Source: Gammaproteobacteria bacterium 42_54_T18 (GTDB taxonomy: Bacteria > Pseudomonadota > Gammaproteobacteria > Pseudomonadales > Ketobacteraceae). Taken from it: DNA of 64,000 nt. Of this stretch, positions 1-9,063 are shown piece by piece. Location of the stretch: the NCBI GenBank assembly GCA_002163245.1, contig MAAL01000188.1, positions 1 to 64,000 on the forward strand, in the 5' to 3' direction. The translations under genes were made by a program, and so were the position numbers. The notes under the pieces are model-generated. The model searched no databases. It was not told where the DNA came from and worked only from the letters and a program-made list of their open reading frames with translations. Positions within the stretch are counted from its first letter, which is position 1; the number at the start of each line of letters is the position of its first letter.

Positions 1-65
1 GAAACGCAGTATCGCCGATGGTAGTGTGGGGCTTCCCCATGTGAGAGTAGGTCATTGTTGGGCAT
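1..65 (+). rRNA. rrf: 5S ribosomal RNA, 3' part
   Basis: The first 65 bases match the 3' half of a bacterial 5S rRNA. The conserved GCCGATGGTAGTGTGGGG block, the loop that pairs CCCCAT with the preceding GGGG, the GAGAGTAGG element and the terminal TTGGGCAT that closes helix I are all visible. The 5' half lies outside the window, so this is the last gene of an rRNA operon transcribed rightwards into the window. An intrinsic terminator follows within 10 bases. Confidence 0.93.
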
Positions 66-72
66 TTATTCC

Positions 73-106
73 AAAAAACCCCGTTCAGAAATGGACGGGG
101 TTTTTT
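73..106 (+). terminator. Intrinsic terminator of the rRNA operon
   Basis: An ACCCCGTTC / GGACGGGG stem is flanked by an A6 run on the left and a T6 run on the right, immediately after the 5S gene. The flanking A run means it could also act in the other direction. Confidence 0.88.
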
Positions 107-426
107 ATTGTCTGCGTTTTATGGGCATCGTTTGAAGCCTAGTGTTTAGTCAATTAGAGTTTACACTTTCCAGGCTAAGAGTAGAAGGCTTAGCTCCAGA
201 TCGTATTAAAAAACCAGAATCCTTCTAATTTATCCGTTTAGTCTCTGTGAATTGTCTATCCTTAATAGGATTAACAGTGTCATTGGAGCGGACTGAGTGA
301 GCCTACCTAAGTTAATAAAAGATATTATGACAACGGATATTTTGTATTGCACCGAAGACCATATCCTTGCGACTGCTTGCTTGGCAATAGCGCCACTAAC
401 GGTGTGAGATAAGTTGAGAGATTGTA
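107..426. other. Intergenic region after the rRNA operon
   Basis: About 320 bases without a recognisable gene. It must contain the promoter of the downstream cyclic-di-GMP pair, but no convincing -35/-10 pair, operator or RNA gene was found. The ribosome site before the GTG start at 427 is weak (GAGAG). Confidence 0.5.
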
Positions 427-1734
427 GTGGCTTCTGATCACGTTAAAGAGGTATTGGTGACAAGGTTAAAGTTGGGTATGTATGTTAGTGCTCTTGATCG
501 CCCGTGGCTGGAAACTCCTTATTTAATGCAGGGTTTTCATATTAATTCACAGGAAGATATTGAAAACCTTCAGGCGTTGTGTGAATACGTATACGTTGAT
601 ATAGAAAAACAAAAGAATGATGTAGGTGGCTTTGATGTGAGAATTGGCACACAAGCATCGAATAAAACTAAAATCACTTCTCGCTCAATACTAACAGTGA
701 ATAATATCGTTTCTTCCGGTCGCGCTCCTGAAACCCAACGTACATTAGAGAGAATATTTTCAAATAGAACCTTGGTGACTTATAACGATAAAGTTACGGC
801 TAAAGTCGAAATGGAAACCGCCCGTCAGGTGTGTCTAGATTTAAATCATTGTGTAAAGGGGGTTCTTGAAAGTGTTGCTAAAGGAGATGAGATTGATGTC
901 GCCAAAGTTAAGCATGCAGTAAGCCCTATGATTGATAGTGTTCTCAGGAATCCAGATGCATGCATGTGGCTGGCAAGGCTGAAGAATAAGGATTCTTATA
1001 CATACAAGCATTCAATGGGGGCTTCGATATGGGCGGTCTCTCTTGGGCGTCAAATAGGGCTGCCTAAAATCGACTTAATGATACTAGCTACAGGTACTTT
1101 ATTATGTGATATAGGAAAATTAAGTTTGCCTGAAAGCTTATTGATGAAAAAGGAAAGGTTAACGAACGAGGAGTTCGATGAGGTTAGATCTCATGTAGAA
1201 AAAGGTTTAGTGGCACTAAGCAAGGCGGGCAATGTAAACCCAAAAGTTGAACAAATTGTTGCTAATCACCATGAGCGTCATGACGGTACAGGTTATCCAA
1301 ATAAGTTAAAAGGGACAAATATTCCTGTGCTCGCTCGTATCGCTGCTATAGCTGATTGTTATGATGCAATGACAAGTGAACGTATTTACGCTAAGGCAAT
1401 ATCCCCAAGCATGGCTGTTAAGAAGTTGTTTGAGTGGAGAGGTAAGGACTTTCAAGCAGAACTTATTGAGGAGTTTATCCAGTCGGTTGGATTATACCCT
1501 GCTGGTACACTGGTTGAGTTGAATACTGGTGAGGTGGCTATCGTTATTTCAGAGTCTCGTTTACGACGACTGCGACCGAAGGTCTTGCTATTGACGGATG
1601 CGGCAAAACAAAAAAGGGATAAGTTTGCTTCTTTTGATATGATGGATGAAGTACACGAAGGGGAGGGAGTGTTTATCCAGCAGAGTTTAAGTCCGGGAAG
1701 TTACGGGATAGACCCTGAGAGTATTTATTACTAA
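427..1734 (+). CDS. HD-GYP domain protein with DUF3391-like N-terminus (degenerate HD motif)
   Basis: 435 residues from a GTG start; an in-frame TAG lies just upstream, so the start cannot move far. Residues 8-130 look like the DUF3391 region found before many HD-GYP domains, and residues 180-360 are the HD-GYP domain of cyclic-di-GMP phosphodiesterases. H195, H281-H282 and the H281-HERHDGTGYP-P291 segment are present. The core metal-binding HD doublet, normally LLHDIGK, reads L-L-C227-D228-I-G-K, so the metal-binding His is replaced by Cys. Catalysis may therefore be lost or altered and the protein could act as a cyclic-di-GMP receptor instead. No signal peptide or membrane segment is visible. 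It lies 32 bases before the EAL gene and is probably co-transcribed with it. Family assignment is strong; activity is uncertain. Confidence 0.9.
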   Translation: MASDHVKEVLVTRLKLGMYVSALDRPWLETPYLMQGFHINSQEDIENLQALCEYVYVDIEKQKNDVGGFDVRIGTQASNKTKITSRSILTVNNIVSSGRAPETQRTLERIFSNRTLVTYNDKVTAKVEMETARQVCLDLNHCVKGVLESVAKGDEIDVAKVKHAVSPMIDSVLRNPDACMWLARLKNKDSYTYKHSMGASIWAVSLGRQIGLPKIDLMILATGTLLCDIGKLSLPESLLMKKERLTNEEFDEVRSHVEKGLVALSKAGNVNPKVEQIVANHHERHDGTGYPNKLKGTNIPVLARIAAIADCYDAMTSERIYAKAISPSMAVKKLFEWRGKDFQAELIEEFIQSVGLYPAGTLVELNTGEVAIVISESRLRRLRPKVLLLTDAAKQKRDKFASFDMMDEVHEGEGVFIQQSLSPGSYGIDPESIYY

Positions 1735-1766
1735 TCGCTGCTTAGCGCTGTGATGGAGTTTATCCA

Positions 1767-3092
1767 GTGAGTGACCGTTTAAATGAAAGTGATGTTTTTG
1801 TGCCGCCTATAGATCGTAGAGCATTTACTCAAAAGTTAAGAGAGTTGCTTGCTCTTGATCGCCCGGTGGGTTTGTTGATCGCAGATATCCAGGACTTTAA
1901 GCGTATCAATCATACCTTTGGGCTGGATGTTGCCAATCAATTGTTAATTTGTATTGAAAAGCGACTTTTCGGCTTGTCTTTAAAAGGGGCATTTGTATTT
2001 CGATTGGACGGGAATGAATTTGCTATTATTTTACCTTCATTATTAGATCCATCATTGTTGGTGTTGGCAGCGAATAAAGTATGTAAGTCGTTTTATGAGC
2101 AGTTAGTTGTTGGCGATCGACATATTCAGATTGGGGTACGTATAGGTTATTCCTCGAATACTTTGCTCAATTGTGGTGTAGAAGACATGTTGCGCCACGC
2201 GGAAATTTTATTGGACGATGCAAAAGCAGCAGGTTTATCCTATGTTGATTATGATGAATCTAGATTGCTACAGCCACATGATTGGCAGTTAGAAAGCGAG
2301 CTAAATCAAGCCATTGCCAATAATGAATTAGTACTTTTTTTTCAACCAAAGATATCGTTAAAACGACAAGGGAAAATATATCTAGAAGCGCTGGCTCGCT
2401 GGCAACACCCTGAGCGAGGGATGATTTCGCCGGCAGTATTTATACCGTTAGCAGAGCAATCAGGGGCGATAAAGCCACTTACTAAATGGGCTATCCATTC
2501 TGCATTACGATCATTAACTGAGTGGCCAGGTTATGTGTCGATAGATCACGCTGATCATGTGGATCACTATTCCGTTGCTGTGAATCTATCTGTATATGCT
2601 TTGGAGAGTGAGGGTTTTGTAGATTTGGTGACTGCGGCATTAAATATCTGGGGAGTTAGTCCAAAAAACCTAACGTTAGAAGTGACGGAGGGCGTATTTG
2701 TAAACGAGGCATCTAAGGCTGTGCAAAGCTTGCATGAGCTAAGGGCTTTGGGCGTATGTATTTCTATCGACGATTTTGGGACGGGTTATTCTTGTTTGTC
2801 CTATTTTAAAAACCTTCCTGCTGGAGAGTTGAAGATAGACAAATCCTTTGTAGATCATTTAACTGAAGATGGTGATGACCGTTACTTGGCGCAACTAATG
2901 ATTGATTTGGGGCATCGATTTAATATGTCGGTGGTGGCTGAAGGGATTGAGGATCAGGCGACCTTTACCATACTACAGCATATGGGGTGTGATTACGCAC
3001 AGGGTTTTTTTCGGGGAAAGCCTATGCCTCAAGATGTACTGCTCAGTTGGTTGAAACAGCATAAAAAGGAAAGGAGTGATGATAAAAATTAA
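1767..3092 (+). CDS. Degenerate GGDEF / intact EAL protein, probable c-di-GMP phosphodiesterase
   Basis: 441 residues from a GTG start. Residues 25-165 form a GGDEF domain whose signature reads D81-G-N-E-F85 instead of GGDEF, so diguanylate cyclase activity is unlikely and GTP-dependent regulation is the usual fallback. Residues 175-430 form an EAL domain with E207-A-L, NLSVYAL, EVTEGVF, DDFGTGYS, LKIDKSF, VAEGIE and QGFF all present, which are the metal and catalytic positions of active EAL phosphodiesterases. No transmembrane or PAS segment is present, so it is predicted cytosolic. It follows the HD-GYP gene by 32 bases in one operon, so the module pairs a probably active EAL enzyme with a doubtful HD-GYP partner. 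Input signals are unknown. Confidence 0.92.
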   Translation: MSDRLNESDVFVPPIDRRAFTQKLRELLALDRPVGLLIADIQDFKRINHTFGLDVANQLLICIEKRLFGLSLKGAFVFRLDGNEFAIILPSLLDPSLLVLAANKVCKSFYEQLVVGDRHIQIGVRIGYSSNTLLNCGVEDMLRHAEILLDDAKAAGLSYVDYDESRLLQPHDWQLESELNQAIANNELVLFFQPKISLKRQGKIYLEALARWQHPERGMISPAVFIPLAEQSGAIKPLTKWAIHSALRSLTEWPGYVSIDHADHVDHYSVAVNLSVYALESEGFVDLVTAALNIWGVSPKNLTLEVTEGVFVNEASKAVQSLHELRALGVCISIDDFGTGYSCLSYFKNLPAGELKIDKSFVDHLTEDGDDRYLAQLMIDLGHRFNMSVVAEGIEDQATFTILQHMGCDYAQGFFRGKPMPQDVLLSWLKQHKKERSDDKN

Positions 3093-3214
3093 GTGTCTAG
3101 CGTCACGTTTGTGACCTTAAGAGCGATACCAAAGTTGGTAACCACGATCAGCGATGACGCTAAACATTTAGTCGGCTAGAAAAAAGCCTGCCATACATTC
3201 ATACGCTAGGCGTA

Positions 3215-3445
3215 TTATGCAAGGAAGCGGTCGCTGGCGTCATTAATATCACGAGTAAAGTACGTTGCGGTACTAAACAGTGATGGAATCATCAACACAC
3301 CAAATACCACAAGGGTAAATACTGATGCTTCTATTTGAACTAACCCCCAAATACCTGCAAAGGTTAGTGATAGAGCAACAACAAAAGATAGGCCATCTAC
3401 GACCAAACTACGAAGTGTAGCGTTTACTGCATTTAAAGTTTTCAT
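3215..3445 (-). CDS. Small two-helix membrane protein of unknown function
   Basis: 76 residues, preceded on its strand by a good GGGAG ribosome site about 8 bases before the ATG. Two hydrophobic segments (about residues 15-36 and 40-60) are joined by a short loop, followed by a polar tail with Y-F-T-R-D and ASDRF. No family is recognised. It is monocistronic and convergent with the EAL gene. A small hairpin (ATACGC / GCGTAT, 3202-3216) overlaps its stop codon and may contribute to termination. The clear ribosome site and clean membrane pattern support a real gene; nothing indicates its role. Confidence 0.6.
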   Translation of the reverse strand: MKTLNAVNATLRSLVVDGLSFVVALSLTFAGIWGLVQIEASVFTLVVFGVLMIPSLFSTATYFTRDINDASDRFLA

Positions 3446-3595
3446 AATTAGAACTCCCGTCTATTAGTAACTGGCACTTTGAGCCAGTGATTTAGGTCTA
3501 ACCAGGTACTTTTATTATTGGAGTTCTAAGTAGTACCCGTTCTCATCGCTAAAGTTACGTTTCAATTGTTTCAGCGATATGACCGGTTTGAAGTA

Positions 3596-3899
3596 CAGTG
3601 TTGGTCACTGTGGGCAAATATTAAACTATCAGATTAGAATGTTCTGCCTAAATTAGTTTAAAAGACAGTATTTACCAACAAATCTATTATGGCTCTAGTT
3701 AGGATAAAAAACAAGTACACATGTACACCAAGCCCCCCCTTGAATTGTAAATATTATGTAAAATTTCATTGCAGGTGTACCTAAGTGACTGATGTTGGTC
3801 AGTTTATTTCTGGGCGTGCAAGTGTGTTTTGTGATTGGGTAGGTGTGTTCTATCAGGAGAAATGGTGCTTTTGGTCATAAACCATGAGCATATTGGTCA
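3596..3899. repeat. Four TTGGTCA words upstream of the beta-oxidation operon
   Basis: TTGGTCA occurs at 3601-3607, 3795-3801, 3871-3877 and 3893-3899, all in the same orientation. The first lies in CAGTG-ttggt-CACTG (3596-3610), and the second in ACTGA-N6-TCAGT (3788-3803). The surrounding 3446-4037 region (about 590 bases) has no gene. The words resemble the TGGTC half-site of FadR-type operators, but no full FadR palindrome is present at these copies. Their role as binding sites is inference. Confidence 0.4.
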
Positions 3900-3950
3900 T
3901 TGCTGAGGCTCAAGGAAACGCAGTAAGCTAGGTGACTCTCTGGTATCCAC

Positions 3951-3978
3951 TTGATACTTACCTTTGAAAAAATAATTT
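3951..3978 (+). promoter_or_regulatory. Candidate sigma70-type promoter of the thiolase operon
   Basis: TTGATA (3951-3956) and TAATTT (3973-3978) are separated by 16 bases, about 60 bases before the thiolase ATG. It is the best -35/-10 pair seen in this gap, but only a candidate. Confidence 0.35.
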
Positions 3979-3990
3979 TCGGTAAGTTAA

Positions 3991-4008
3991 TTCATCTGAT
4001 CAGAAGAA
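3991..4008. promoter_or_regulatory. Palindrome between promoter and start of the beta-oxidation operon
   Basis: TTCATCTGATCAGAAGAA is a near-perfect palindrome around TCTGATCAGA. It partly matches the FadR operator (CTGGTCNGACC core, two core differences), and it sits just downstream of the candidate promoter, where a repressor could block transcription. The position suits fatty-acid control; the identity of the regulator is not shown. Confidence 0.4.
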
Positions 4009-4037
4009 TTTTGTATTCAACAAACGAGGAAAAGTTA

Positions 4038-5249
4038 ATGGCTACAGATGCATATGTGTTTGACGCAATTCGAACACCCCGCGGTAAGGGTAAAAAAGAT
4101 GGCTCTCTACATGAAGTAAAGCCTGTGGATCTTGTTGCTGACCTGATGAATGCGCTTGAAGAGCGTAATCCAGGGCTAAAGACGGCTGAAATTGATGATG
4201 TTGTGTTGGGTATTGTTTCTCCTATTGGTGATCAAGGTGCAGTTTTACCCAAAACAGCTGCGTTAAAAGCTGGCTGGGACATTCAGGTAGCTGGTGTTCA
4301 GATTAACCGTTTTTGTGCTTCTGGACTTGAAGCTGTGAATTTGGCTGCACAGAAAGTTGCATCTGGTTGGGAAGATATGGTTGTCGCTGGTGGTGTTGAA
4401 GCTATGTCTCGTGTACCGATGGGCTCTGATGGTGGCGCATGGGCAATGGATCCAAAAACGAACTTGGATACTGACTTCTCACCACAAGGTATTGGTGCTG
4501 ATTTAATTGCAACGATTGAAGGCTTTTCTCGAGAAGACGTTGATGCATATGCTGTGAACTCGCAAAAGAAGGCTGCAGCAGCAAGAGCAAATGGTTATTT
4601 TGACAAGTCTATTGTTCCTGTAACGGACATGAACGGTATTACCATTTTGGCTGAAGACGAATTTATCCGTCCAGAAACAACAGCAGAAGGCCTTGCATCA
4701 CTGAATCCATCGTTCCAAATGATGGGTGAGATGGGCTTTAACAATGTTGCATTGCAGAAATACCACATGGTAGAGAGCATTAATCATGTTCATACTCCTG
4801 GAAACTCTTCCGGTATTGTTGATGGCGCTTCGTTGCTATTGATTGGCTCTAAAGAAAAGGGCGCCGAAATGGGGTTAACTCCTCGTGCTCGTATTGTTTC
4901 TACAGCGATTACCAGTACTGATCCAACAATTATGCTGACTGGTCCTGCACCTGCCGCTAATAAAGCGCTGGCAAAAGCGGGCTTAACGTATGACGATATT
5001 GATTTGTTTGAAGTTAATGAAGCGTTTGCATCAGTCGTTATGCGGTTTATGAAAGATACCGGTGTACCTGAAGAAAAAGTAAATGTTAACGGCGGTTCAA
5101 TTGCTATGGGTCACCCACTGGGAGCGACTGGTGGAATCATCATGGGAACAGTGATTGATGAACTTGAGCGACGAGGCCTTAAGCGTGGTTTGTGTACATT
5201 GTGTGTAGGCGGCGGTATGGGTATTGCTACTATCGTTGAGCTGGTTTGA
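4038..5249 (+). CDS. fadI: Acetyl-CoA acyltransferase (3-ketoacyl-CoA thiolase), FadI/FadA type
   Basis: The last step of fatty-acid beta-oxidation: thiolytic cleavage of 3-ketoacyl-CoA to acetyl-CoA and a shortened acyl-CoA. An open frame extends to 3951, but the ATG at 4038 has an ACGAGGAAAAG ribosome site and begins the conserved [16 protein letters not shown] start, giving 403 residues. The nucleophile is C93 in [11 protein letters not shown]. The NEAFA segment, H359 in GHPLGATGG and the second active-site Cys C389 in CVGGGMG complete a full thiolase active site. The gene precedes the hydratase/dehydrogenase gene by 32 bases. Thiolase-first order is that of fadIJ, not fadBA, so the symbol is given by order and partner rather than proven orthology. 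It is likely regulated by fatty acids through the palindromes upstream. Confidence 0.9.
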   Translation: MATDAYVFDAIRTPRGKGKKDGSLHEVKPVDLVADLMNALEERNPGLKTAEIDDVVLGIVSPIGDQGAVLPKTAALKAGWDIQVAGVQINRFCASGLEAVNLAAQKVASGWEDMVVAGGVEAMSRVPMGSDGGAWAMDPKTNLDTDFSPQGIGADLIATIEGFSREDVDAYAVNSQKKAAAARANGYFDKSIVPVTDMNGITILAEDEFIRPETTAEGLASLNPSFQMMGEMGFNNVALQKYHMVESINHVHTPGNSSGIVDGASLLLIGSKEKGAEMGLTPRARIVSTAITSTDPTIMLTGPAPAANKALAKAGLTYDDIDLFEVNEAFASVVMRFMKDTGVPEEKVNVNGGSIAMGHPLGATGGIIMGTVIDELERRGLKRGLCTLCVGGGMGIATIVELV

Positions 5250-5281
5250 TCCACGGTTAATTCAGAATTAGGAGAAAGAGT

Positions 5282-7423
5282 ATGTCAGAAGCAATTCGTT
5301 ACGAAAAAGACAGCGATAATATCGTTCTGTTAACCATGGATATGCCAGGCCAATCAGCCAATACCATGAACGAAACCTATGTGAAAGCAATGGATGAAAC
5401 CATTGCCCGCTTAGAGAAAGAAGATGGCTTAGCCGGTGTTGTATTAACCTCAGCAAAATCAACATTTTTTGCAGGTGGAGATCTTAATGATCTTCTTAAG
5501 ATTCAGCCTGAGCAGGCAGAAGAGTTTTACCTTGGCACGGGTTTGATTAAGCAGCAGCTTCGCCGAATTGAGCAGCTAAAAGCTCCTGTTGTTGCAGCAA
5601 TTAACGGTGCAGCACTTGGTGGTGGTTATGAGATTTGCTTGGCGACGAATCATCGTATTGCCCTCAAAAATCCAAAAACGAAGCTAGGTCTACCAGAAGT
5701 AACACTTGGGTTGTTACCTGGTGGTGGTGGTGTTGTTCGTTTGACTCGAAAGCTTGGTTTGGAAAAAGCATTGCCATTTTTGCTGGAAGGTAAGCAAGTA
5801 AACCCTGAAAAAGCACTGAAAGCCGGTTTGATTGATGAATTAGCAGATGATCAAGACAGCATGATTGCGCAAGCTAAGCAGTGGTGTAAGGATAACAAGT
5901 CTGCACAACAGCCTTGGGATACTCGTGGTTATAAAGTACCAGGTGGCACGCCTTCTCATCCTGCTTTGGCTCAAAAATTGCCAATTATTCCCGCTATGCT
6001 AAAAGGCAAGACAAAAGGTTGTTACCCTGCGCCGGAAGCGATTCTTAGTGCGGCGACAGAAGGACTTCAGGTCGATTTTGATACAGCCCTTAAGATTGAA
6101 GGTCGTTATTTTGTAAGTTTGGCGACAGGGCAAGTTGCTAAAAATATGATTTCAACGTTCTTCTTTCAGTTACAAGATATCAATAAAGGTAAGTCTCGCC
6201 CTCAAGGCACCGAGAAATCGACGTGTAAGAAGGTGGGTATACTTGGCGCTGGCATGATGGGCGCAGGTATTGCTTATTGTTCAGCGATGAGCGGTATCGA
6301 TGTTGTACTGAAAGACATATCTGCAGAAAATGCAGGTAAAGGTAAGGCGTATAGCGAAAACTTACTGAAGAAACGTGTTTCTCGTGGGCAGATGACCCAA
6401 GAGAAAGCTGATGCAGTATTAGCTCGAATTACAGCTACAGAAAATGCGGATGACTTGGCAGGCTGTGACTTGGTTATTGAGGCTGTGTTTGAGAAGCGTG
6501 AGCTTAAAGCTCAGGTAACTCAAGAAGCTGAAGCGAAGATGCTTGAGACAGGTGTGATGGCGTCAAATACTTCTAGCTTGCCTATTACGGGTTTGGCGGA
6601 AGCATCGGTACGTCCAGCTAATTATGTTGGTCTTCATTTCTTCTCGCCAGTAGATAAGATGCCGTTGGTAGAAATTATTTGCGGAAAAGAGACATCTGAC
6701 GAAACGTTAGCTCGTGCTTTTGATTATGTTCTGCAGATTAAGAAGACGCCGATTGTTGTTAACGATTCTCGTGGGTTCTTTACATCACGTGTTATCGGAA
6801 CCTACATTAATCAAGGTATTGGCATGTTAGCTGAGGGGCTTAACCCTCAGTCTATCGAAGTGGCTGCTCAATCTGCAGGTTTCCCTGTAAGTACGCTAGC
6901 AATTAGTGATGAGCTAAACTTCACCACAATGCGTAATATCAGCTTAGCTGCCAAAGCCGATTTAGCTGCTGAAGGAAAAGAGTTGCCAGATACACCAATA
7001 TCGGCGGTTCTTAACCGTATGATTGATGACTTTGGTCGCGAAGGTAAATTAGCAGGTAAAGGGTTCTTTGATTATCCAGAGAAGGGTAAGAAGAAACTTT
7101 GGCCTGGTTTGAAAGATGCATTTGGTGGAGATAAAGAAATTCCATTTGAAGACATGCAAGAGCGTTTCTTGTTTGTTCAAGCATTGGAAACAGTTCGCTG
7201 CTTTGATGAAGGCGTTATGACTTCAATCGCTGATGCTAATATTGGTTCGATTATGGGAATTGGTTTTCCACCGTGGACAGGAGGAGTCATCCAGTATATC
7301 AATGGTTACGGGTTGCGTAACTTTGTCCAGCGTGCTCAAGAGCTAGCTGGAAAGTACGGTGATGAGTTCACACCTCCAGCTTCACTAATAGAAAAAGCTG
7401 AAAAAGACGAAACATACGTATAA
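5282..7423 (+). CDS. fadJ: Fatty-acid oxidation multifunctional protein (enoyl-CoA hydratase / 3-hydroxyacyl-CoA dehydrogenase), FadJ type
   Basis: 713 residues, the expected length for FadJ/FadB alpha subunits. The ribosome site AGGAGAAAG lies just before the ATG. Residues 1-190 are the crotonase-fold hydratase, with NGAALGGGYEICLA and GLPEVTLGLLPGGGG; E117 and E139 correspond to the two catalytic glutamates of E. coli FadB. Residues about 313-495 are the NAD-binding dehydrogenase part, with GILGAGMMGAG, the HFFSPVDKMPLVEI segment holding the catalytic His, and NDSRGFFTSRV. The remainder is the C-terminal dehydrogenase domain. It forms an operon with the thiolase and should assemble with it as the alpha/beta beta-oxidation complex in the cytoplasm. 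A strong terminator follows directly. Confidence 0.93.
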   Translation: MSEAIRYEKDSDNIVLLTMDMPGQSANTMNETYVKAMDETIARLEKEDGLAGVVLTSAKSTFFAGGDLNDLLKIQPEQAEEFYLGTGLIKQQLRRIEQLKAPVVAAINGAALGGGYEICLATNHRIALKNPKTKLGLPEVTLGLLPGGGGVVRLTRKLGLEKALPFLLEGKQVNPEKALKAGLIDELADDQDSMIAQAKQWCKDNKSAQQPWDTRGYKVPGGTPSHPALAQKLPIIPAMLKGKTKGCYPAPEAILSAATEGLQVDFDTALKIEGRYFVSLATGQVAKNMISTFFFQLQDINKGKSRPQGTEKSTCKKVGILGAGMMGAGIAYCSAMSGIDVVLKDISAENAGKGKAYSENLLKKRVSRGQMTQEKADAVLARITATENADDLAGCDLVIEAVFEKRELKAQVTQEAEAKMLETGVMASNTSSLPITGLAEASVRPANYVGLHFFSPVDKMPLVEIICGKETSDETLARAFDYVLQIKKTPIVVNDSRGFFTSRVIGTYINQGIGMLAEGLNPQSIEVAAQSAGFPVSTLAISDELNFTTMRNISLAAKADLAAEGKELPDTPISAVLNRMIDDFGREGKLAGKGFFDYPEKGKKKLWPGLKDAFGGDKEIPFEDMQERFLFVQALETVRCFDEGVMTSIADANIGSIMGIGFPPWTGGVIQYINGYGLRNFVQRAQELAGKYGDEFTPPASLIEKAEKDETYV

Positions 7424-7444
7424 ATCGTATTTTATCTTTGAAGC

Positions 7445-7474
7445 AAAAAAGCCCCGTTATCGGGGCTTTTTTTT
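7445..7474 (+). terminator. Intrinsic terminator of the beta-oxidation operon
   Basis: GCCCCG-ttat-CGGGGC stem with A6 before and T8 after, 22 bases past the stop codon. A textbook intrinsic terminator; the A run could give activity in both directions. Confidence 0.93.
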
Positions 7475-7573
7475 GCCATTATTTTCTGAATGTGATGATA
7501 GTGCGTTAATCGAGCTAAGGTGATGGGCGAAAGCAACGGTTTTGTTTCTATGGTTTATACTTGGCTCTAATAA

Positions 7574-9013
7574 ATGTCTATTAAAGAGCAAGTGGTTATG
7601 CGGAGTTATTGTAAATACCATCCTTTAGAGTCAGCTATTTGGCATAACCCCCAAATGGACGTATTTTATTGTGAAAAGTGTGTTGATGGGTCTGAAAGTG
7701 AGGGGGGGCATGGTATAGCAAAATCATTGATGACTGGCGAGGATTTGCATTATCTTGGAAGTGCGAATAGCGCCGTGCCATTTTGGGAGGTGCTACCTGA
7801 TATCTTTGCTTATCCTTTTCATAAGAATGCTGCCATTTTTTTAGGTGTGTTGATTGTTTTGGGCGGAGCTATGATACAGGCTGGCGGTATCGTTTCTTTG
7901 GTTGTTTTATTTGTATTGCTTGCATTTATTACCAAGTATGGTTTTTTGGTTATAGCCTCTACTGCAGAAGGCAAAGAGGAGCCACCTAATGCATCTGATG
8001 CGATGAATGGCGGTTTTGACGTGCTGGGAAAACAATTGTTGGTTCAGTTGTTTTTTGGAGGTTTTGTATTTGTCGTAGGGATGATAGGGAGCTCGTTTCT
8101 GGACTTTTTAGCTTTTGCACTCGTGGTGTTTGTCCTTCCTGCCAGTTTAATGATGTTTGCGGTAGAGGAGGATGTCGCTAGCGCAGTGAATCCAGCAGAT
8201 CTTATGCGTCTAATTGGACATATTGGTTGGGCATACTTGTTATTGTATTTATTTTTGTTTTTGCTTTCAGGGGCTAGCATGGGTGTAGTGACGTTATTTT
8301 CAGGGGAAGTGTCTGAAAATGTTTTGTTGACTATTTTTATGGCTAGTACGTTGTACTTCTTGATGGTGGCATATCGCTTAATGGGATATACCATTTTTCA
8401 GTATCAAGCGGAGTTAGGTTTTGTTTCTGAAGATCAAAAAACAAAAGGGCGACGGCGTAAAAATGTCAATATTGTGGATGCAAAAGTGGACGTGTTCATT
8501 AAAGAAGGTTGTTATGAGAAAGCACTGAAACTGTTGCACAAAGAAGTTAAGTTACGTCCAAACAGTGTGCAAACTCACGAGAATTTAAGCCGATTGTTAA
8601 AAGCGATGGGGGATAAGGAGCGCTATCAGGAGCATGGTAATGTGTATATGAAAGTTGTGTACGGTTTTGGCGATGAATCTCGATTATACTTTTTGTATTG
8701 CCAGTATCATGACGAGGACTCTCGTTTTATTCCTAATGCCCCAGAGATTCGTCATTGTTTGGCTGAACAACTCTATCAGCGTGGAAAATTTAAGGATTCA
8801 TTGGCATTATTGGCAAATCTACACAAAGATTCTCCAAATTATTTGGAAGTGCCTCACGCCTACCTACTAATGGCAAAAGTATTGTTGGAGGGTATGTCAA
8901 ACCCGAAAAAAGCATTGCAGTTTCTTGGGTTTATTAAGAAAAACTACCCCCAGTATCCTAATAAAGAAGCAATTGTTGAATTAACTGCAGCATGTAAGCA
9001 AGCAATGGCGTGA
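7574..9013 (+). CDS. Membrane protein with N-terminal B-box-like zinc finger and C-terminal TPR region
   Basis: 479 residues. C13-x2-H16 and C33-x2-C36 with spacing typical of short B-box-like zinc fingers start the protein. About six hydrophobic segments occupy residues 85-275, rich in Val, Leu and Phe. From about residue 300 the chain is soluble, with helical TPR-like repeats (FIKEGCYEKALKLLHKEV, GKFKDSLALLANLHK, NPKKALQFLGFIKKNYP). A DUF4013-like membrane core is possible but not certain. The layout suggests a membrane-anchored scaffold whose zinc finger and TPRs face the cytoplasm. No function is known to me. It stands alone after the beta-oxidation terminator and is convergent with the next gene. 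No ribosome site is obvious at 7574; an internal ATG (M9) is an alternative start. Confidence 0.75.
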   Translation: MSIKEQVVMRSYCKYHPLESAIWHNPQMDVFYCEKCVDGSESEGGHGIAKSLMTGEDLHYLGSANSAVPFWEVLPDIFAYPFHKNAAIFLGVLIVLGGAMIQAGGIVSLVVLFVLLAFITKYGFLVIASTAEGKEEPPNASDAMNGGFDVLGKQLLVQLFFGGFVFVVGMIGSSFLDFLAFALVVFVLPASLMMFAVEEDVASAVNPADLMRLIGHIGWAYLLLYLFLFLLSGASMGVVTLFSGEVSENVLLTIFMASTLYFLMVAYRLMGYTIFQYQAELGFVSEDQKTKGRRRKNVNIVDAKVDVFIKEGCYEKALKLLHKEVKLRPNSVQTHENLSRLLKAMGDKERYQEHGNVYMKVVYGFGDESRLYFLYCQYHDEDSRFIPNAPEIRHCLAEQLYQRGKFKDSLALLANLHKDSPNYLEVPHAYLLMAKVLLEGMSNPKKALQFLGFIKKNYPQYPNKEAIVELTAACKQAMA

Positions 9014-9014
9014 T

Positions 9015-9052
9015 GTGAATACAATCTTAGCTATAACTATGATTGCATTCAC
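9015..9052. terminator. Hairpin between convergent genes
   Basis: GTGAATACAATC and GATTGCATTCAC form a 12-base stem with one G-U-type mismatch around a 14-base loop. It fills the 50-base gap between two converging genes. There is no long T run, so termination activity is inferred from position. Confidence 0.45.
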
Positions 9053-9063
9053 TAAATGGGACT

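Noticed and set aside
3202-3216. ATACGC-tag-GCGTAT as a stand-alone terminator
   Set aside because: Only six pairs, overlaps a stop codon and has no T run; mentioned only as possible help for termination.
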